Source: Sorangium cellulosum (lineage in GTDB: Bacteria; Myxococcota_A; Polyangia; Polyangiales; Polyangiaceae). Taken from it: 64,000 nucleotides of DNA. The notes below the pieces were generated by a model that did not search any database, was not told the origin of the DNA, and saw only the letters and a list, made by a program, of their open reading frames with translations. The position numbers were made by a program, and so were the translations under genes. How positions within the stretch are numbered: position 1 is the first letter of the stretch; each line of letters opens with the position of its first letter. The stretch lies in the NCBI RefSeq assembly GCF_004135735.1, contig NZ_CP012670.1, forward strand, positions 4,361,501-4,425,500, read 5' to 3'. This document shows, in pieces, positions 1 to 8,053 of the stretch.

Positions 1-2
1 GT

Positions 3-431
3 GGACCGAGCGGGTGGACCGATGGGCGAGAAGCGGGTTCGCAACCTGCAGCACGCTCCCAACCGAGACGGGCGGGTCGCGCCCGCCTGGCGGCAAGCGC
101 AAGCCGACTGGGCGTCGCGACCTACGCGAGGCCGACCTCCCGGAAAAAACGCATCGAGCTGACCGACCCGCTGCTCGAGGGCTCCGCCCCGAGGATCGGC
201 TGGGAGGAGAGCTGTCAGCTCGCCTGGCGGCGCCCGAGCCTCGTCCGCATGGTCATCGCCCGCGCCACGTACCGCGACGCCGGCGCGGCGGACACTGCCG
301 AGCCGACGATCGTGACCGCACCGCTGCCGCCGCAGATCCTGCCGCGCGCGCTCGCGACACCTTCGCTCCTGGCGCACATCCTCAGCGACAAGTTCTGCGA
401 CGGCCCGCCGTTCCATCGCCAGGAGTGGTAG
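3..431 (+). pseudogene. IS66-family transposase remnant
   Basis: The frame running in from the window edge to the TAG at 429 reads as the N-terminal to middle part of an IS66-type TnpC transposase. The recognisable block is LPPQILPRALATPSLLAHIL followed by a KFCDG..FHRQE stretch, which matches the conserved segment just before the catalytic domain in that family. No DDE domain follows; the frame simply stops 9 bp before the next gene. It is therefore a fragment, and the nearest other trace of the element is uncertain. Recognition rests on family memory of the motif, not on a search. Confidence 0.75.
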
Positions 432-440
432 ACTCGCCGC

Positions 441-998
441 ATGGGACTCTTGACCTTCAGCATCAACGTCACCCTGGACGGCTGCGTCGACCACCAGGAG
501 GGAATCGCCGACGACGAGACACACGCCTTCTTCACCCGCCTCATGGACGAGGGCGGGGCGATGCTGTGGGGCCGCGTCACCTACGAGATGATGGAGAGCT
601 ACTGGCCGGCGGTCGCCCGCGGCGACGAGGAGGCGCCGCCGGTGATGCGCGCGTGGGCGGTCAAGCTGGAGGCCAAGCCGAAGTACGTGGTGTCGTCGAC
701 GCGAAAGGACTTCCCGTGGACCAACAGCCACCATATCGCCGGCGACCTGCGCTCGGGCGTGCAGAAGCTCAAGGACGCGACCCCGGCCGGCGTGCTCCTC
801 GGGAGCGGCAAGCTCGCGACCGAGCTGGACCAGCTGGATCTGATCGACGAGTACAAGTTCCTCGTCCACCCCAGGATTGCCGGCCACGGCCCGACCCTGT
901 ACCAGAGCGGGCTGCCCAGCACGCGACGGCTCGAGCTGGTCTCGGCGAAGCCGCTCCGCAGCGGCGCGGTCGCCATGCACTACCGGCGCGCGCGCTGA
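441..998 (+). CDS. Dihydrofolate reductase family protein (RibD C-terminal fold)
   Basis: A 185-residue protein of the RibD-C/DHFR-like superfamily, which binds NADPH and reduces pterin- or riboflavin-type substrates; the actual substrate of these stand-alone members is usually unknown. The N-terminal strand LTFSINVTLDGCVDH, the LWGRVTYEMM segment after helix 1, and GVLLGSGKLATELDQLDLIDEY near residue 115-136 are family landmarks. Length is normal for the family. It starts at an ATG 9 bp after the IS66 fragment and has no obvious Shine-Dalgarno sequence, so its promoter may be inside the old transposon. It is probably cytoplasmic and monocistronic. Confidence 0.85.
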   Translation: MGLLTFSINVTLDGCVDHQEGIADDETHAFFTRLMDEGGAMLWGRVTYEMMESYWPAVARGDEEAPPVMRAWAVKLEAKPKYVVSSTRKDFPWTNSHHIAGDLRSGVQKLKDATPAGVLLGSGKLATELDQLDLIDEYKFLVHPRIAGHGPTLYQSGLPSTRRLELVSAKPLRSGAVAMHYRRAR

Positions 999-1138
999 CT
1001 CGGAGCAGCCCCATTGCGCCCAGCTCGCGGGCCAGCGCGTCGTCGGGAGCCTTCTCGCCGCGCAACACGGCGTACCCGCTGCACGAGCCCCGTCTTGAGC
1101 ATGACCGGCTGAGCGGTGCAGGGTGCAGGGGATGGCGG

Positions 1139-2281
1139 ATGCAGCTACGTGGAAGAATGGTGTGCGTGCTCGAGCCGCTGGGCGCCTGGGCGGTGAGCCG
1201 GTACGCCGATGTCATCGCCGTCCTCAAGAGCCCTCAAAAATTCTCGTCCGCTGGCAACGTCGACGCCTTTCACCCGCCTTGGCTCTCGAGGCAGCCGGGG
1301 GCGCACTCCCTGCTCTCCATGGACCCGCCGGAGCACACGAAGCTCCGGAACCTCGTCAGCCGGGCCCTGGGTCCCGGGATCATCACGAGCATCGAGCCCA
1401 GGGTCCGCTCCATCGCCGAGCGCCTCACCGACGCCCTCCAGTCCAGGGGTGAGTCCGATTTCCTCGCCGACTACGCCGTCCCGATGACAGCGGGTGTCAT
1501 CGGCGAGCTCCTCACCCTGGATCCTTCCCTCCACGCCAATTTCAAGCGGTGGGCGGACGACATGCTCAGCGTCACGCCCGTCCCGCAGAGCCCCGAGCAT
1601 GCCGAGCGCGTGCGCGCGTCCGTCGCCGCGATGGAGCGCTACCTCGGGGACGTCCTCGACGCGCGGCGGCGAGCGCCCGGCGACGATCTCGTGAGCGCGC
1701 TCCTCCAGGCCGAGATCGACGGCCACAAGCTCACCCCGGAAGAGCTCATGTCCTTCGTCTTCGTCCTGGTTCCAGCGGGGTTCGACACCACATCCACGTT
1801 GATCAGCAAATCGATCATCACCCTCGCCAAGCGCCCCGCGGACACGGAGCGGCTGCGCGAAAACCCGGCGCTCATCCCTCGATTCATCGAAGAAATGCTC
1901 CGGTGGGACCCGCCTACCCATAACCTCTTCCGCAAGGCGATGCCCGGAGCGGAGGTGGGCGGCGTCAAGGTGCCCGCCGGCGCTCCAGTGACCGTCATCC
2001 TCGCGTCCGCCAACCGCGACGAGGCCGCGTTCCCCTACCCCGACGAGTTCAATATGGACCGCGATGTGCCAAAGACCGGGACGGGGGCGTCGGTCGCGTT
2101 CGGGCACGGCGTCCATTTCTGCGTCGCCCACCTCCTCGCGCGCCTGGAGGCGAGGGTGGCGCTCGAGTCCTTGCTCGCTCGATTCAAGCGAATCGATCTG
2201 GTCGACCCCACCATTGAGTGGAGCACGATGGTCTTCGTGCGAACCCCATCGCGGCTGCCGGTCCGCGGCGTCTTGCCCTGA
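1139..2281 (+). CDS. Cytochrome P450, N-terminally truncated
   Basis: A bacterial class I cytochrome P450 of the CYP107-like soluble type. The oxygen-activation motif of helix I (AGFDTTS, about residue 213), the ExxR pair (EEMLR, about 251) and the haem loop FGHGVHFC (Cys about 327) are all present; the loop has Ala where Gly usually follows the Cys by two. Homology begins only at EPLGAWAVSRYADV, so roughly 40-60 residues of the normal N-terminus are missing; the ATG at 1139 is simply the first one in frame before it. Ferredoxin partners are not nearby. It may be an inactive remnant or use a start I cannot see; the core itself is undamaged. Confidence 0.8.
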   Translation: MQLRGRMVCVLEPLGAWAVSRYADVIAVLKSPQKFSSAGNVDAFHPPWLSRQPGAHSLLSMDPPEHTKLRNLVSRALGPGIITSIEPRVRSIAERLTDALQSRGESDFLADYAVPMTAGVIGELLTLDPSLHANFKRWADDMLSVTPVPQSPEHAERVRASVAAMERYLGDVLDARRRAPGDDLVSALLQAEIDGHKLTPEELMSFVFVLVPAGFDTTSTLISKSIITLAKRPADTERLRENPALIPRFIEEMLRWDPPTHNLFRKAMPGAEVGGVKVPAGAPVTVILASANRDEAAFPYPDEFNMDRDVPKTGTGASVAFGHGVHFCVAHLLARLEARVALESLLARFKRIDLVDPTIEWSTMVFVRTPSRLPVRGVLP

Positions 2282-2398
2282 TCGAGGACCTCCTGGTTCG
2301 GGCACCGCTCCGAGCCGGGGCGAGCCGAGCGCTGCGAGCTCGGGGGTGGTCGACCTGGCGGATCGCCGCGGGCGGCGGATCGGCGTCGACATCCGCAA

Positions 2399-2412
2399 TG
2401 TGAGCGTTCACG
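2399..2412. promoter_or_regulatory. LacI-type palindrome near the end of the quinone reductase frame
   Basis: TGTGAGCGTTCACG is an almost perfect 14-bp palindrome of the kind bound by LacI/GalR regulators. A sister site, TGTGAACGCTCACA, lies at 49899 upstream of the GH43 operon. Here no intact gene follows it, so it may be a relic or belong to lost flanking DNA. Confidence 0.4.
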
Positions 2413-3400
2413 ATGAGACCTCATTCTTAGCGCTTTCCCCTGTGCTCCATCCACGCGTAGCTACCGCGTCGCCGCTTGATCGATTCGCGTAGGCAAACAT
2501 GCCCGTGCCGCCGGAGGTAACGGAGCATCCGCCCGACGGCGTGCTCATCGCCGAGCTCCCGGCGGGGAGCCCTCCGGCGCGGGCGGCGGCGGCGCAGGCG
2601 ACGCCGCGCCCTCGCGCTGACCGACGCGGGCGAGGCCTTCTACCGCCACGCGCGCCTCGTGCGCGTAGGCGCATAGGTAAGAGAAGCCGGATCGCTGCGC
2701 GAAGGTTTGCGCCGAGCGCCACCTCGGCGATGATGTCGACGCCGCCCGGGGCAACCTTGCGGATCTCGGCGGCCGGGTCGCCCTCGCGATAGTTGATCAC
2801 GTGGTGGGCGCCGGCGGCGGTGGCCAGCCGGGCCTTCTCCGGGCCGCTGATCGTGCTGATCACGGTGGCGCCGGCCCACCGGGCGAGCTGGATCACCGCG
2901 TGCCCGACCGCCCCGGCCCCGCCCGCGGCGAGCACCACCCTGCCGTCGAGCGCCCCGGGCCGCAGACGGCGCGGCCCGTCCTCGGCGACGGTGAGCGCGC
3001 GCTGCGCGGTGAGCGCGGGGACGCCGAGGGAAGCGCCGACATCGAAGCTGGCCTCGTCGGGCAGCGGCACGGCCCGCTCGGCGGGCACGACGGTGAGCTC
3101 AGCGGCGGTGCCGGTGGGCCGCCCGGCGGCGGCCATGAACAGCCAGACCCGCTGACCGACCCGGCTCGGGTCGACCCCCTCTCCGATGGCATCGATCACG
3201 CCGGCGCCGTCGAGGTGCGGGGTGACCTCGGAGAACTGCTTGGGGGGGGCGGCGCCGGAGCGGGCCTGCCAGTCGGTCGGGTTGACGCCGGACACGGCGA
3301 CCCGGACGCGAACCTCGCCTGGGCCGGGCGCGGGCAGGTCACGGTCGACGCGCTGAAGAACGTCGGGGCCGCCGTTTTCGCGGTAGATGATGGCCTTCAT
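2408..3400 (-). pseudogene. MDR-family quinone oxidoreductase, C-terminus replaced
   Basis: Residues 1 to about 232 are a medium-chain dehydrogenase/reductase of the zeta-crystallin/quinone oxidoreductase class: GroES-like N-terminus (ENGGPDVLQ), then the NADPH Rossmann motif AAGGAGAVGHAVIQLA and a typical GAHHVINYREGDP segment. After GANLRAAIR the homology stops; the remaining hundred residues are low-complexity Arg/Ala/Gly translation of DNA that on the other strand contains a LysR fragment. The last third of the fold, including substrate-binding elements, is therefore missing. It starts 90 bp after the aldo/keto reductase on the same strand, so the two were probably one operon under the TetR operator. 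Confidence 0.8.
2599..2676 (+). pseudogene. LysR regulator fragment
   Basis: A stretch of 25 codons reads RRRALALTDAGEAFYRHARLV before a stop. LTDAGEAFYRHAR is the highly conserved sequence directly after the winged helix of LysR-family regulators. Nothing before or after it continues the family, and it sits on the strand opposite the junction where the quinone reductase loses homology. It marks the rearrangement breakpoint. Confidence 0.65.
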
Positions 3401-3490
3401 GAACCGTCCTTGGAGCCTGGTAAGTAAGGGTTCCCCGGCGCGGCCGGGAGTTCCGTCAGGGTATCCGGCGCGCTGAGTGATTCGGATCGC

Positions 3491-4486
3491 TCAGCGCGCC
3501 GCGTACTTCATGACGAACGGGGGGTACCGATCGCCGACGATCGCGCCCGGCGCGAACGCGGCGTCGAGCTGCGCGAGCTCGTCCGGGGAGACGCGCACGT
3601 CGAGCGCCGGGAGGTTCTCGTCGAGCCGGGCGCGCCGGCGGATGCCGACGAGCGGCACGATGTCGTCGCCGCGTGTGCGCAGCCACGCGATGGCCAGCTG
3701 GGCTGGCGTGCAGCGCTTCCGGGCGGCCAGGTCGACGAGCGGGCGGGCGGCGCGGACATTCTGCTCCAGCGCGTGTCCTTCCATCCGCGGCGCCACGAAG
3801 TGCGCGCCAGGGCTCGGCGCCGTCGCGCCGCTGAGCAGCCCGTCGGCGAGCACGCGGTAGGCGACGATGCCGATCCCGAGCTCGCGCGCGGTCGGCAAGA
3901 TCTCTGCTTCGATGAAGCGGCACGCGAGCGAGTACTCGATCTCGAGCGCGGTGATGGGGTGCACGGCGTGCGCGCGGCGCAGGAGATCGGCGCCGACCTC
4001 GGACACGCCGACGTGACGGACCTTGCCCTCGCGCACGAGGTCGGCGATGGCGCCGATCGTCTCCTCGAAGGGCACGTCGGGATCGGGCCGCCCGGGCTGG
4101 TAGAGGTCGATCTCGTCGACGCCGAGGCGCTGGAGCGAGTAGGCCGCGAACGTCTTCACCGTGGCCGGGCGGCCGTCCATCCCGAGGAACTTCCCGCCCG
4201 GGGTACGCAGCATGCCGAACTTCACGCTCACGAAGGCCCGGTCGCGCCGGCCCTGGATGGCGCGTCCGATGAGCGCCTCGTTGTGCCCCATGCCGTAGAA
4301 GTCGGCGGTGTCGAGGAGGTTCATCCCGGCGTCGAGCGCCGCCTGGATCGTGGCGATGCTCTCGGCGTCGCTGCCTTCGCCGCGGCTGGGCGACATCCCG
4401 CCGCAGCCGAGGCCCAGCGCGCCGACGAGCGGGCCATCCTTGCCGAGATGCGTGCGCGGTACCATGGGCATCGTTCGAGCCATCAA
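3491..4486 (-). CDS. Aldo/keto reductase
   Basis: A 331-residue TIM-barrel NADPH-dependent oxidoreductase. The Asp and Tyr of the catalytic tetrad are in LLDTADFYG (about residues 59-67) and the Lys in FVSVKFG (about 86-92). In the position of the usual His the protein has LYQPGRPDPDVP; many members of the YQP-type subgroup also lack that His. VRHVGVSEVG and the C-terminal LVGIRRRARLDENL cofactor region are intact. It is transcribed divergently from the TetR gene at 4521 with only 34 bp between start codons, and a palindrome in that gap implies repression by that regulator. Electrophile or quinone detoxification is a plausible role, given the quinone reductase downstream. Confidence 0.9.
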   Translation of the reverse strand: MMARTMPMVPRTHLGKDGPLVGALGLGCGGMSPSRGEGSDAESIATIQAALDAGMNLLDTADFYGMGHNEALIGRAIQGRRDRAFVSVKFGMLRTPGGKFLGMDGRPATVKTFAAYSLQRLGVDEIDLYQPGRPDPDVPFEETIGAIADLVREGKVRHVGVSEVGADLLRRAHAVHPITALEIEYSLACRFIEAEILPTARELGIGIVAYRVLADGLLSGATAPSPGAHFVAPRMEGHALEQNVRAARPLVDLAARKRCTPAQLAIAWLRTRGDDIVPLVGIRRRARLDENLPALDVRVSPDELAQLDAAFAPGAIVGDRYPPFVMKYAAR

Positions 4487-4501
4487 TCGACCCTCCTATG
4501 T

Positions 4502-4517
4502 TAGAGCGAACGCTCTA
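4502..4517. promoter_or_regulatory. TetR operator in divergent promoter
   Basis: TAGAGCGAACGCTCTA is a perfect 7-bp inverted repeat with a 2-bp centre, placed between the start codons of the aldo/keto reductase (4486) and the TetR gene (4521). Such a site would overlap both promoters and explain autorepression plus control of the reductase. Confidence 0.8.
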
Positions 4518-4520
4518 TCA

Positions 4521-5147
4521 ATGGTTCGCCGCATGCGCACAGTCAACCCCGACCAGCACGAAAAGAAGCGTCGCGAGCTCCTCCGCGCCGCCCAGCGCCG
4601 CTTCGCCGCCGAGGGCGTGCAGGCCTCCATCGCGAGCATCTGCGCCGAGGCGGGCGTCAGCCCTGGGCACCTCTACCACTACTTCCCGAGCAAGGAGGCC
4701 ATCCTCGAGGGCCTCTTCCAGCTCGTGCTCGACGAGGCGGCCACGCACCTGTCGGGTGACGTGCAGGACGCGCGCGACCTCCCCGCGCTCGTGGCCGACC
4801 TCTACAGCAGCGGCAAGGGGCCGTCCCTCCTCTTCGACCTGCTCGCGGAGTCGCAGCGCAACGCGGCGATCGCGGAGCGGCTCCGGCGCCACAGCGCCGA
4901 GATGAAGCAGCTCCTCGCGAGCGCGATCGCGCGCGGACAGGCCGCCGGCCTCGTCGACGACACGCTGTCGGCGCCGGACCTCGCGACCCTGCTGCTCGCC
5001 GTGCTGGACGGCAGCAAGGCGATGCGGCTGCGCGATCCAGCGGTCGACCGCGGCCACGCGCGCGAGATGCTGCTCGCGCTCGTGTCGCGCGTGCTCGGCA
5101 CGTCCGGTGGTCGGCCGGATGCAGGCGTGGGGCGGCGACGAGCATGA
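4521..5147 (+). CDS. TetR/AcrR family regulator
   Basis: A 208-residue repressor. The N-terminal helix-turn-helix is clear: RRELLRAAQRRFAAEGVQAS, then SICAEAGVSPGHLYHYFPSK (about residues 36-55), the canonical TetR recognition helix. The remainder is the all-helical ligand-binding and dimerisation domain. The ATG at 4521 lies 4 bp after the palindromic operator; a second in-frame ATG at 4533 is also possible and would keep the whole HTH. The gene is divergent from the aldo/keto reductase and presumably senses the substrate of that enzyme or of the quinone reductase. Its last 15 residues are Gly/Arg-rich and probably disordered. Confidence 0.9.
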   Translation: MVRRMRTVNPDQHEKKRRELLRAAQRRFAAEGVQASIASICAEAGVSPGHLYHYFPSKEAILEGLFQLVLDEAATHLSGDVQDARDLPALVADLYSSGKGPSLLFDLLAESQRNAAIAERLRRHSAEMKQLLASAIARGQAAGLVDDTLSAPDLATLLLAVLDGSKAMRLRDPAVDRGHAREMLLALVSRVLGTSGGRPDAGVGRRRA

Positions 5148-5366
5148 GATCCGGGGGAGACATCGGGCTTCGCGGCCGCTTCTGGTGTCGGTGACGTGCG
5201 AGGCCGCGCTGCGGGAGGGAGCGGCTCCCCTCCCTCACCCCCTGCGCCCGCGACTCCCTGGGCGACCGAGCGTGCGCTGGCGGTTTTCGGCTGGATGCGC
5301 AGGGCCGCAGCGCGCGGGCGGCGGGGCGCTGCGCATGGCGAGGGCCTACTCGGACTCGGCGAGGGC
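5148..5366. other. Gap with no gene
   Basis: No coding signal. Around 5270-5330 the sequence GGCTGGATGCGCAGGGCCGCAGCGCGC resembles the segment downstream of the radC copies at 7530 and 9215, so this is part of the same shuffled radC neighbourhood. Confidence 0.5.
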
Positions 5367-5604
5367 CTACAAGATCTTGAGCGTTCCCCAGACGACCAGC
5401 CCTGCCGCTTGAGCCGTGCGTCGTGCCAGCGCATCGTCGAGGAGAATCACACGGGATGGATGTTCCAGAGCCAGGGCCATGGCTGCAAGCTCTCCCGCTC
5501 CCAGGTCGAGCGCGAGCCATTCCGACGGCTTGGATCTGGGGTCGACGATCTTCACCCACCCGTGAGTGCTCAGCGTGGGGACCTCGACTCCCTTGCGTCG
5601 CCCC
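5367..5604 (-). pseudogene. PIN-domain (DUF3368) toxin fragment
   Basis: The protein fragment from about VEVPTLSTHGWVKIVDP through LGAGELAAMALALEHPS and ILLDDALARRTAQAAGLVV is the core of the DUF3368 PIN-like nuclease family; DDALAR carries one of the acidic metal ligands and the GAGE segment another. It ends prematurely in GTLKIL followed by TAG where the family continues for about 40 residues, and its N-terminal third is missing. It is joined out of frame to the antitoxin fragment at 5605. This looks like a toxin-antitoxin pair collapsed by an internal deletion. Confidence 0.7.
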
Positions 5605-5688
5605 TCCTTCCAGAAGCGTCTCTGCGAGACGTGCGCGCTCCGCGACGGGCAGCTTCAGGGCTTCGGCTTCCAGCTCGGGAAGGTCCAC
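5605..5688 (-). pseudogene. Addiction-module antitoxin fragment
   Basis: Starting at a GTG, the peptide VDLPELEAEALKLPVAERAR followed by LAETLLEG is the N-terminal half of the small putative addiction-module antitoxin family (Unstab_antitox type). It runs directly into the DUF3368 toxin remnant, so the second half of the antitoxin and the start of the toxin have been deleted. A related complete antitoxin lies at 8054. Confidence 0.7.
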
Positions 5689-5741
5689 GGGGGGATTGTA
5701 CCGCGCAGCTCGGAGGCTGCCCAGGCGCGCTCCCCCATCGG

Positions 5742-5957
5742 GCATGCGCGTCTCGCGGACGCGGTCGTGGGGGGTCGAGCGCGGCGATCCAGAGCTCCTC
5801 GTGGACGAGGGGAGCGAGCCTCGGGCCGAAGTACCGCGCCACGCGGGCGGCGTCGGTGAGGAGCGCGCCCCGGTGCGCGCGGGCGGCGTGGGCGCGGCGG
5901 CCGAGCTCGAAGGCGGCGGCGAGCCGGGTGGCGTCGAGGAGGGCGATCTGCGGATCG
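5742..5957 (-). pseudogene. radC fragment (copy 1)
   Basis: This segment aligns by eye with the central part of the intact radC at 9186-9908, from the DATRLAAAFELGRR region through ARVARYFGPRLA and LVHEELWIAALD. The frame then breaks within the HGRVRETR region, and no JAMM metal-binding motif remains. It is one of three radC copies within 5 kb and is clearly inactive. Confidence 0.75.
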
Positions 5958-5961
5958 GCGC

Positions 5962-6465
5962 TCAGCTCCGTCGCCGTTCGTCGAGCGTGGCGCGGAGCAC
6001 CTGGAGCATGATCTGATCCTTGGGTCGGGTAAGCTTCTCCTTGATCGCGATGAGCCGTTCGAGCGTGATGACGCGTATCGGAATTCCACCGAGATCCAGC
6101 TCTTCGCTGTCGGCCAAGAGCTCCTCGTACGACGTCCCTTCCTCGATTGTGCCCAGAAGATCGAGCGTTCCCATGTTGGTCGCCAGCAGCTGGTGCCCAG
6201 TGGAGGCCAGATGAGAGGCGGTCGGTGAAAGCCTCCTCTGGAGATCGACCCGGTAGACGGCTTCGAGCTCACGCAGCGCACCAAGCAGCCGTTCGATATT
6301 GTCCGGGGTGCGAGCGTGTACGACGTCGAGATCGAACGTGTTGATGGGGGCTCCCTGGATCACGGCGGCAACGCCACCGACGACAATGAAGTCGACTTGA
6401 TGCCGGGCGAGCACTCCGAGGAGCTCAGCGATCTTCGTCGGAGCGGGCATGCGGTTCTCGCGCAC
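5962..6465 (-). CDS. Nucleotidyltransferase-fold protein (AbiEii/DUF6036-like)
   Basis: A 167-residue protein with the polymerase-beta-type nucleotidyltransferase signature: VDFIVVGGVAAVIQG (about residues 24-38) then a DLDVV acidic pair (about 45-49), and a C-terminal IRVITLERLIAIKEKL helix that is typical of this group. Such proteins are the toxin or modifier half of AbiE-like or MNT-type modules. Its 5' end overlaps the end of the small gene at 6425-6616, indicating translational coupling. A start at the internal ATG 6450 is equally possible. Substrate (tRNA, protein or nucleotide) cannot be told from sequence. Confidence 0.8.
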   Translation of the reverse strand: MRENRMPAPTKIAELLGVLARHQVDFIVVGGVAAVIQGAPINTFDLDVVHARTPDNIERLLGALRELEAVYRVDLQRRLSPTASHLASTGHQLLATNMGTLDLLGTIEEGTSYEELLADSEELDLGGIPIRVITLERLIAIKEKLTRPKDQIMLQVLRATLDERRRS

Positions 6466-6616
6466 GCCTGCTCTCGCGGGCGAGCGTGACGAAGTCGATG
6501 TGGGCCTGGAGGGTGGCGACCCGCTCTGCTGGCGTGAGGCTCAGCATCCAGCGGATGAGCGTGAGGTCGACGCCGTCCTCATTGTAGACCGGATGTACCG
6601 CTTCAGGATCGACCAT
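6425..6616 (-). CDS. Small partner of the nucleotidyltransferase module
   Basis: A 63-residue protein, MVDPEAVHPVYNEDGVDLTL then IRWMLSLTPAERVATLQ, that overlaps the start of the nucleotidyltransferase gene by 41 bp. Proteins of this size and style repeatedly precede such nucleotidyltransferases in myxobacteria and other soil bacteria, so antitoxin or recruitment function is a reasonable inference. I recognise no named domain. The LTPAERVATLQ stretch suggests a single amphipathic helix. The stop overlaps the downstream start, a normal operon arrangement. Confidence 0.7.
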   Translation of the reverse strand: MVDPEAVHPVYNEDGVDLTLIRWMLSLTPAERVATLQAHIDFVTLARESRRAREPHARSDEDR

Positions 6617-6717
6617 CTTGCGTGGAGCGTATCACGCACGGATGCGACGGACGAGCCCCCGCATCGCGCAACGCCACGTCGAGCGCGGAGACGGCCTCCG
6701 TCGAGCTGCTCATGACG

Positions 6718-6963
6718 TCACGCGGCGTCGGCCGGCACGTGGCCGAACAGCCGGCGCGCGCAGTCGTGCCCGTACAGCCTCACCGTGAGGCGAACGCGAA
6801 GCTCGTGGTCGTCCGCCCCTGGGTGGCGAGCGCGGATGCTCGCGAGCGCGAGCTCACGGACCGCCTGGCTCAGCCGCATCGCTGCCTCGAGCCGCTTCTC
6901 CGGAGGCATGCGCCGGAGCAGCTCGTGGTAGCGTGCGTCCGCTTGCGGCGAGGTGTCGACCAT
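6718..6963 (-). CDS. Conserved small hypothetical protein, orphan of a second module
   Basis: An 81-residue protein starting MVDTSPQADARYHELLRRMP; an ATG two codons upstream (6969) is also in frame. It is helical and charged, with ELALASIRARHPGADDHELR and a C-terminal LYGHDCARRLFGHVPADAA. I know this kind of protein as a common neighbour of nucleotidyltransferase genes, but no function is established. The matching nucleotidyltransferase is only a short fragment upstream at 7180, so the module is broken. No Shine-Dalgarno sequence is evident. Confidence 0.6.
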   Translation of the reverse strand: MVDTSPQADARYHELLRRMPPEKRLEAAMRLSQAVRELALASIRARHPGADDHELRVRLTVRLYGHDCARRLFGHVPADAA

Positions 6964-7179
6964 CGACATACAGCATGAGTTTGACAGAAATCGCGCGCAC
7001 GGGAAGGGCTCGCCGCTGGTCCCTCGCGAGCCAGGGTGTCGTTCCGGCGGGGTGCCCTCCCTCGCCCCACGCTCGCTCCCGGCTGACGTCCGAGCTCCTT
7101 GCCAGATCCAGCGGAGCCGGCCTCCCATCCTCCTGCCGCGCAGGAGCGCACGCGTCGCCCGAAGTCGGCCTTGAATTAC

Positions 7180-7340
7180 CCGTGAGCCCGCCGATGATCA
7201 CGAAATCGACATGCTCACCGCTGAGCGCTCAACGACGCGCCGAAAGTCGGTGACCATGGGCTGCCTTCGCTTCCTCGATGACCTCCAGTGCCTTCCGCAT
7301 CCGCTCGAGCATGGCACCCACTGCGGGCCGGCTGTCGTCG
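7180..7340 (-). pseudogene. Nucleotidyltransferase module remnant
   Basis: Two scraps lie here. At about 7180-7232 the peptide SGEHVDFVIIGGLTG is the glycine loop of a nucleotidyltransferase like the one at 5962, after which homology is lost. At about 7240-7340 MLERMRKALEVIEEAKAAHG is a helical partner-like peptide. Neither forms a usable gene, and the DNA between them carries stops. They belong with the orphan at 6718. Confidence 0.55.
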
Positions 7341-7574
7341 CCCTGAGCGTTACCCCCGTCGCAGTCCTCCTGCCTTGGACGTCGCGGCCGGAAGCGACGC
7401 CGTGGCGGCGATCTTCTTCGGGGGTCGGAGCGCGCGGGGGGTCCACGTGCTCCAGCGCCTCGTGCCGCTGCCGGTCGCGTCGCCGCCGGAGGCTCGGGGA
7501 GCTGCCGGCCGGGGCGGTGAGCTGGAGGCTGGATGCGCAGGGGCGCAGCGCGCCTGCGACCGGGCGGGGCGCAG

Positions 7575-7885
7575 CACCCCGCGCGGGCCTCCTCGTGGAC
7601 GGCGGCGTAGCGGCCGCTGGGCGTGACGATGACGTGGGCGGTGAGCGGGACGTGCAGCTCCGAGCCGAGGTGGCGCAGCTCCAGGGTCATCGCTTCGTCC
7701 TCGCGGGTCGGCGCCGGGTCGCCGCTGGGGTGGTTTGGGCCAGGACGAAGCTGTGGGCGGCCATGTCCAGCGCCGTGCGCAGGACGGTGGAGCGGCCGAC
7801 GCAGGGGGCGTCATCGGAACCGCGGGCGAGCAGGCGCGTCTCACGGACGCGGCCGTGGGTGTCGAGCACCACCGCACTCCGACGC
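7575..7885 (-). pseudogene. radC pseudogene (copy 2) with frameshift in the JAMM motif
   Basis: This copy has the segments HGRVRETRLLARGSDD, VGRSTVLRTALDMAAHSFVL and then MTLELRHLGSELHVPL..AHVIVTPSGRYAAVHE in two different frames. Against the intact copy at 9186 one base is missing at about 7738, exactly where VHNHPSGDP should be, so the catalytic HxHPSGDPxP..D motif cannot be translated in one frame. The N-terminal HhH half is absent. The 230 bp downstream (7340-7575) are similar to the DNA downstream of the intact copy. Confidence 0.8.
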
Positions 7886-8030
7886 GAGATCCCCACCGAG
7901 CCGGAGCCGCCGAGCTAGAGCGTCGCTGTAGTCGCAGGCGGCGCTTGCGGTCACCACGGCCCCGGCTCGGCTGGATGGACGGCGCGCCGCTCGTTCTCGA
8001 CCGCGAGGGCCGTGTGCTGTGTCGTCGCGG

Positions 8031-8042
8031 TACCTCGTGGTA
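8031..8042. promoter_or_regulatory. Candidate antitoxin operator
   Basis: TACCTCGTGGTA is an inverted repeat (TACC/GGTA) that ends 11 bp before the antitoxin start at 8054. Toxin-antitoxin operons commonly repress themselves through such a site. No footprint evidence; the palindrome is short. Confidence 0.4.
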
Positions 8043-8053
8043 TCTTGCGGCTC

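Noticed and set aside
769..1060. Minus-strand peptide resembling the end of an acyl-CoA synthetase (YAVLRGEKAPDDALARELGA)
   Set aside because: Only about 25 residues, overlaps the coding end of the reductase on the other strand, and no further domain is readable.
14..1130. Long open frame upstream of and fused to the P450
   Set aside because: Its first 375 residues are out-of-frame translation of the IS66 fragment and the reductase gene, Arg/Pro-rich and without any family signature.
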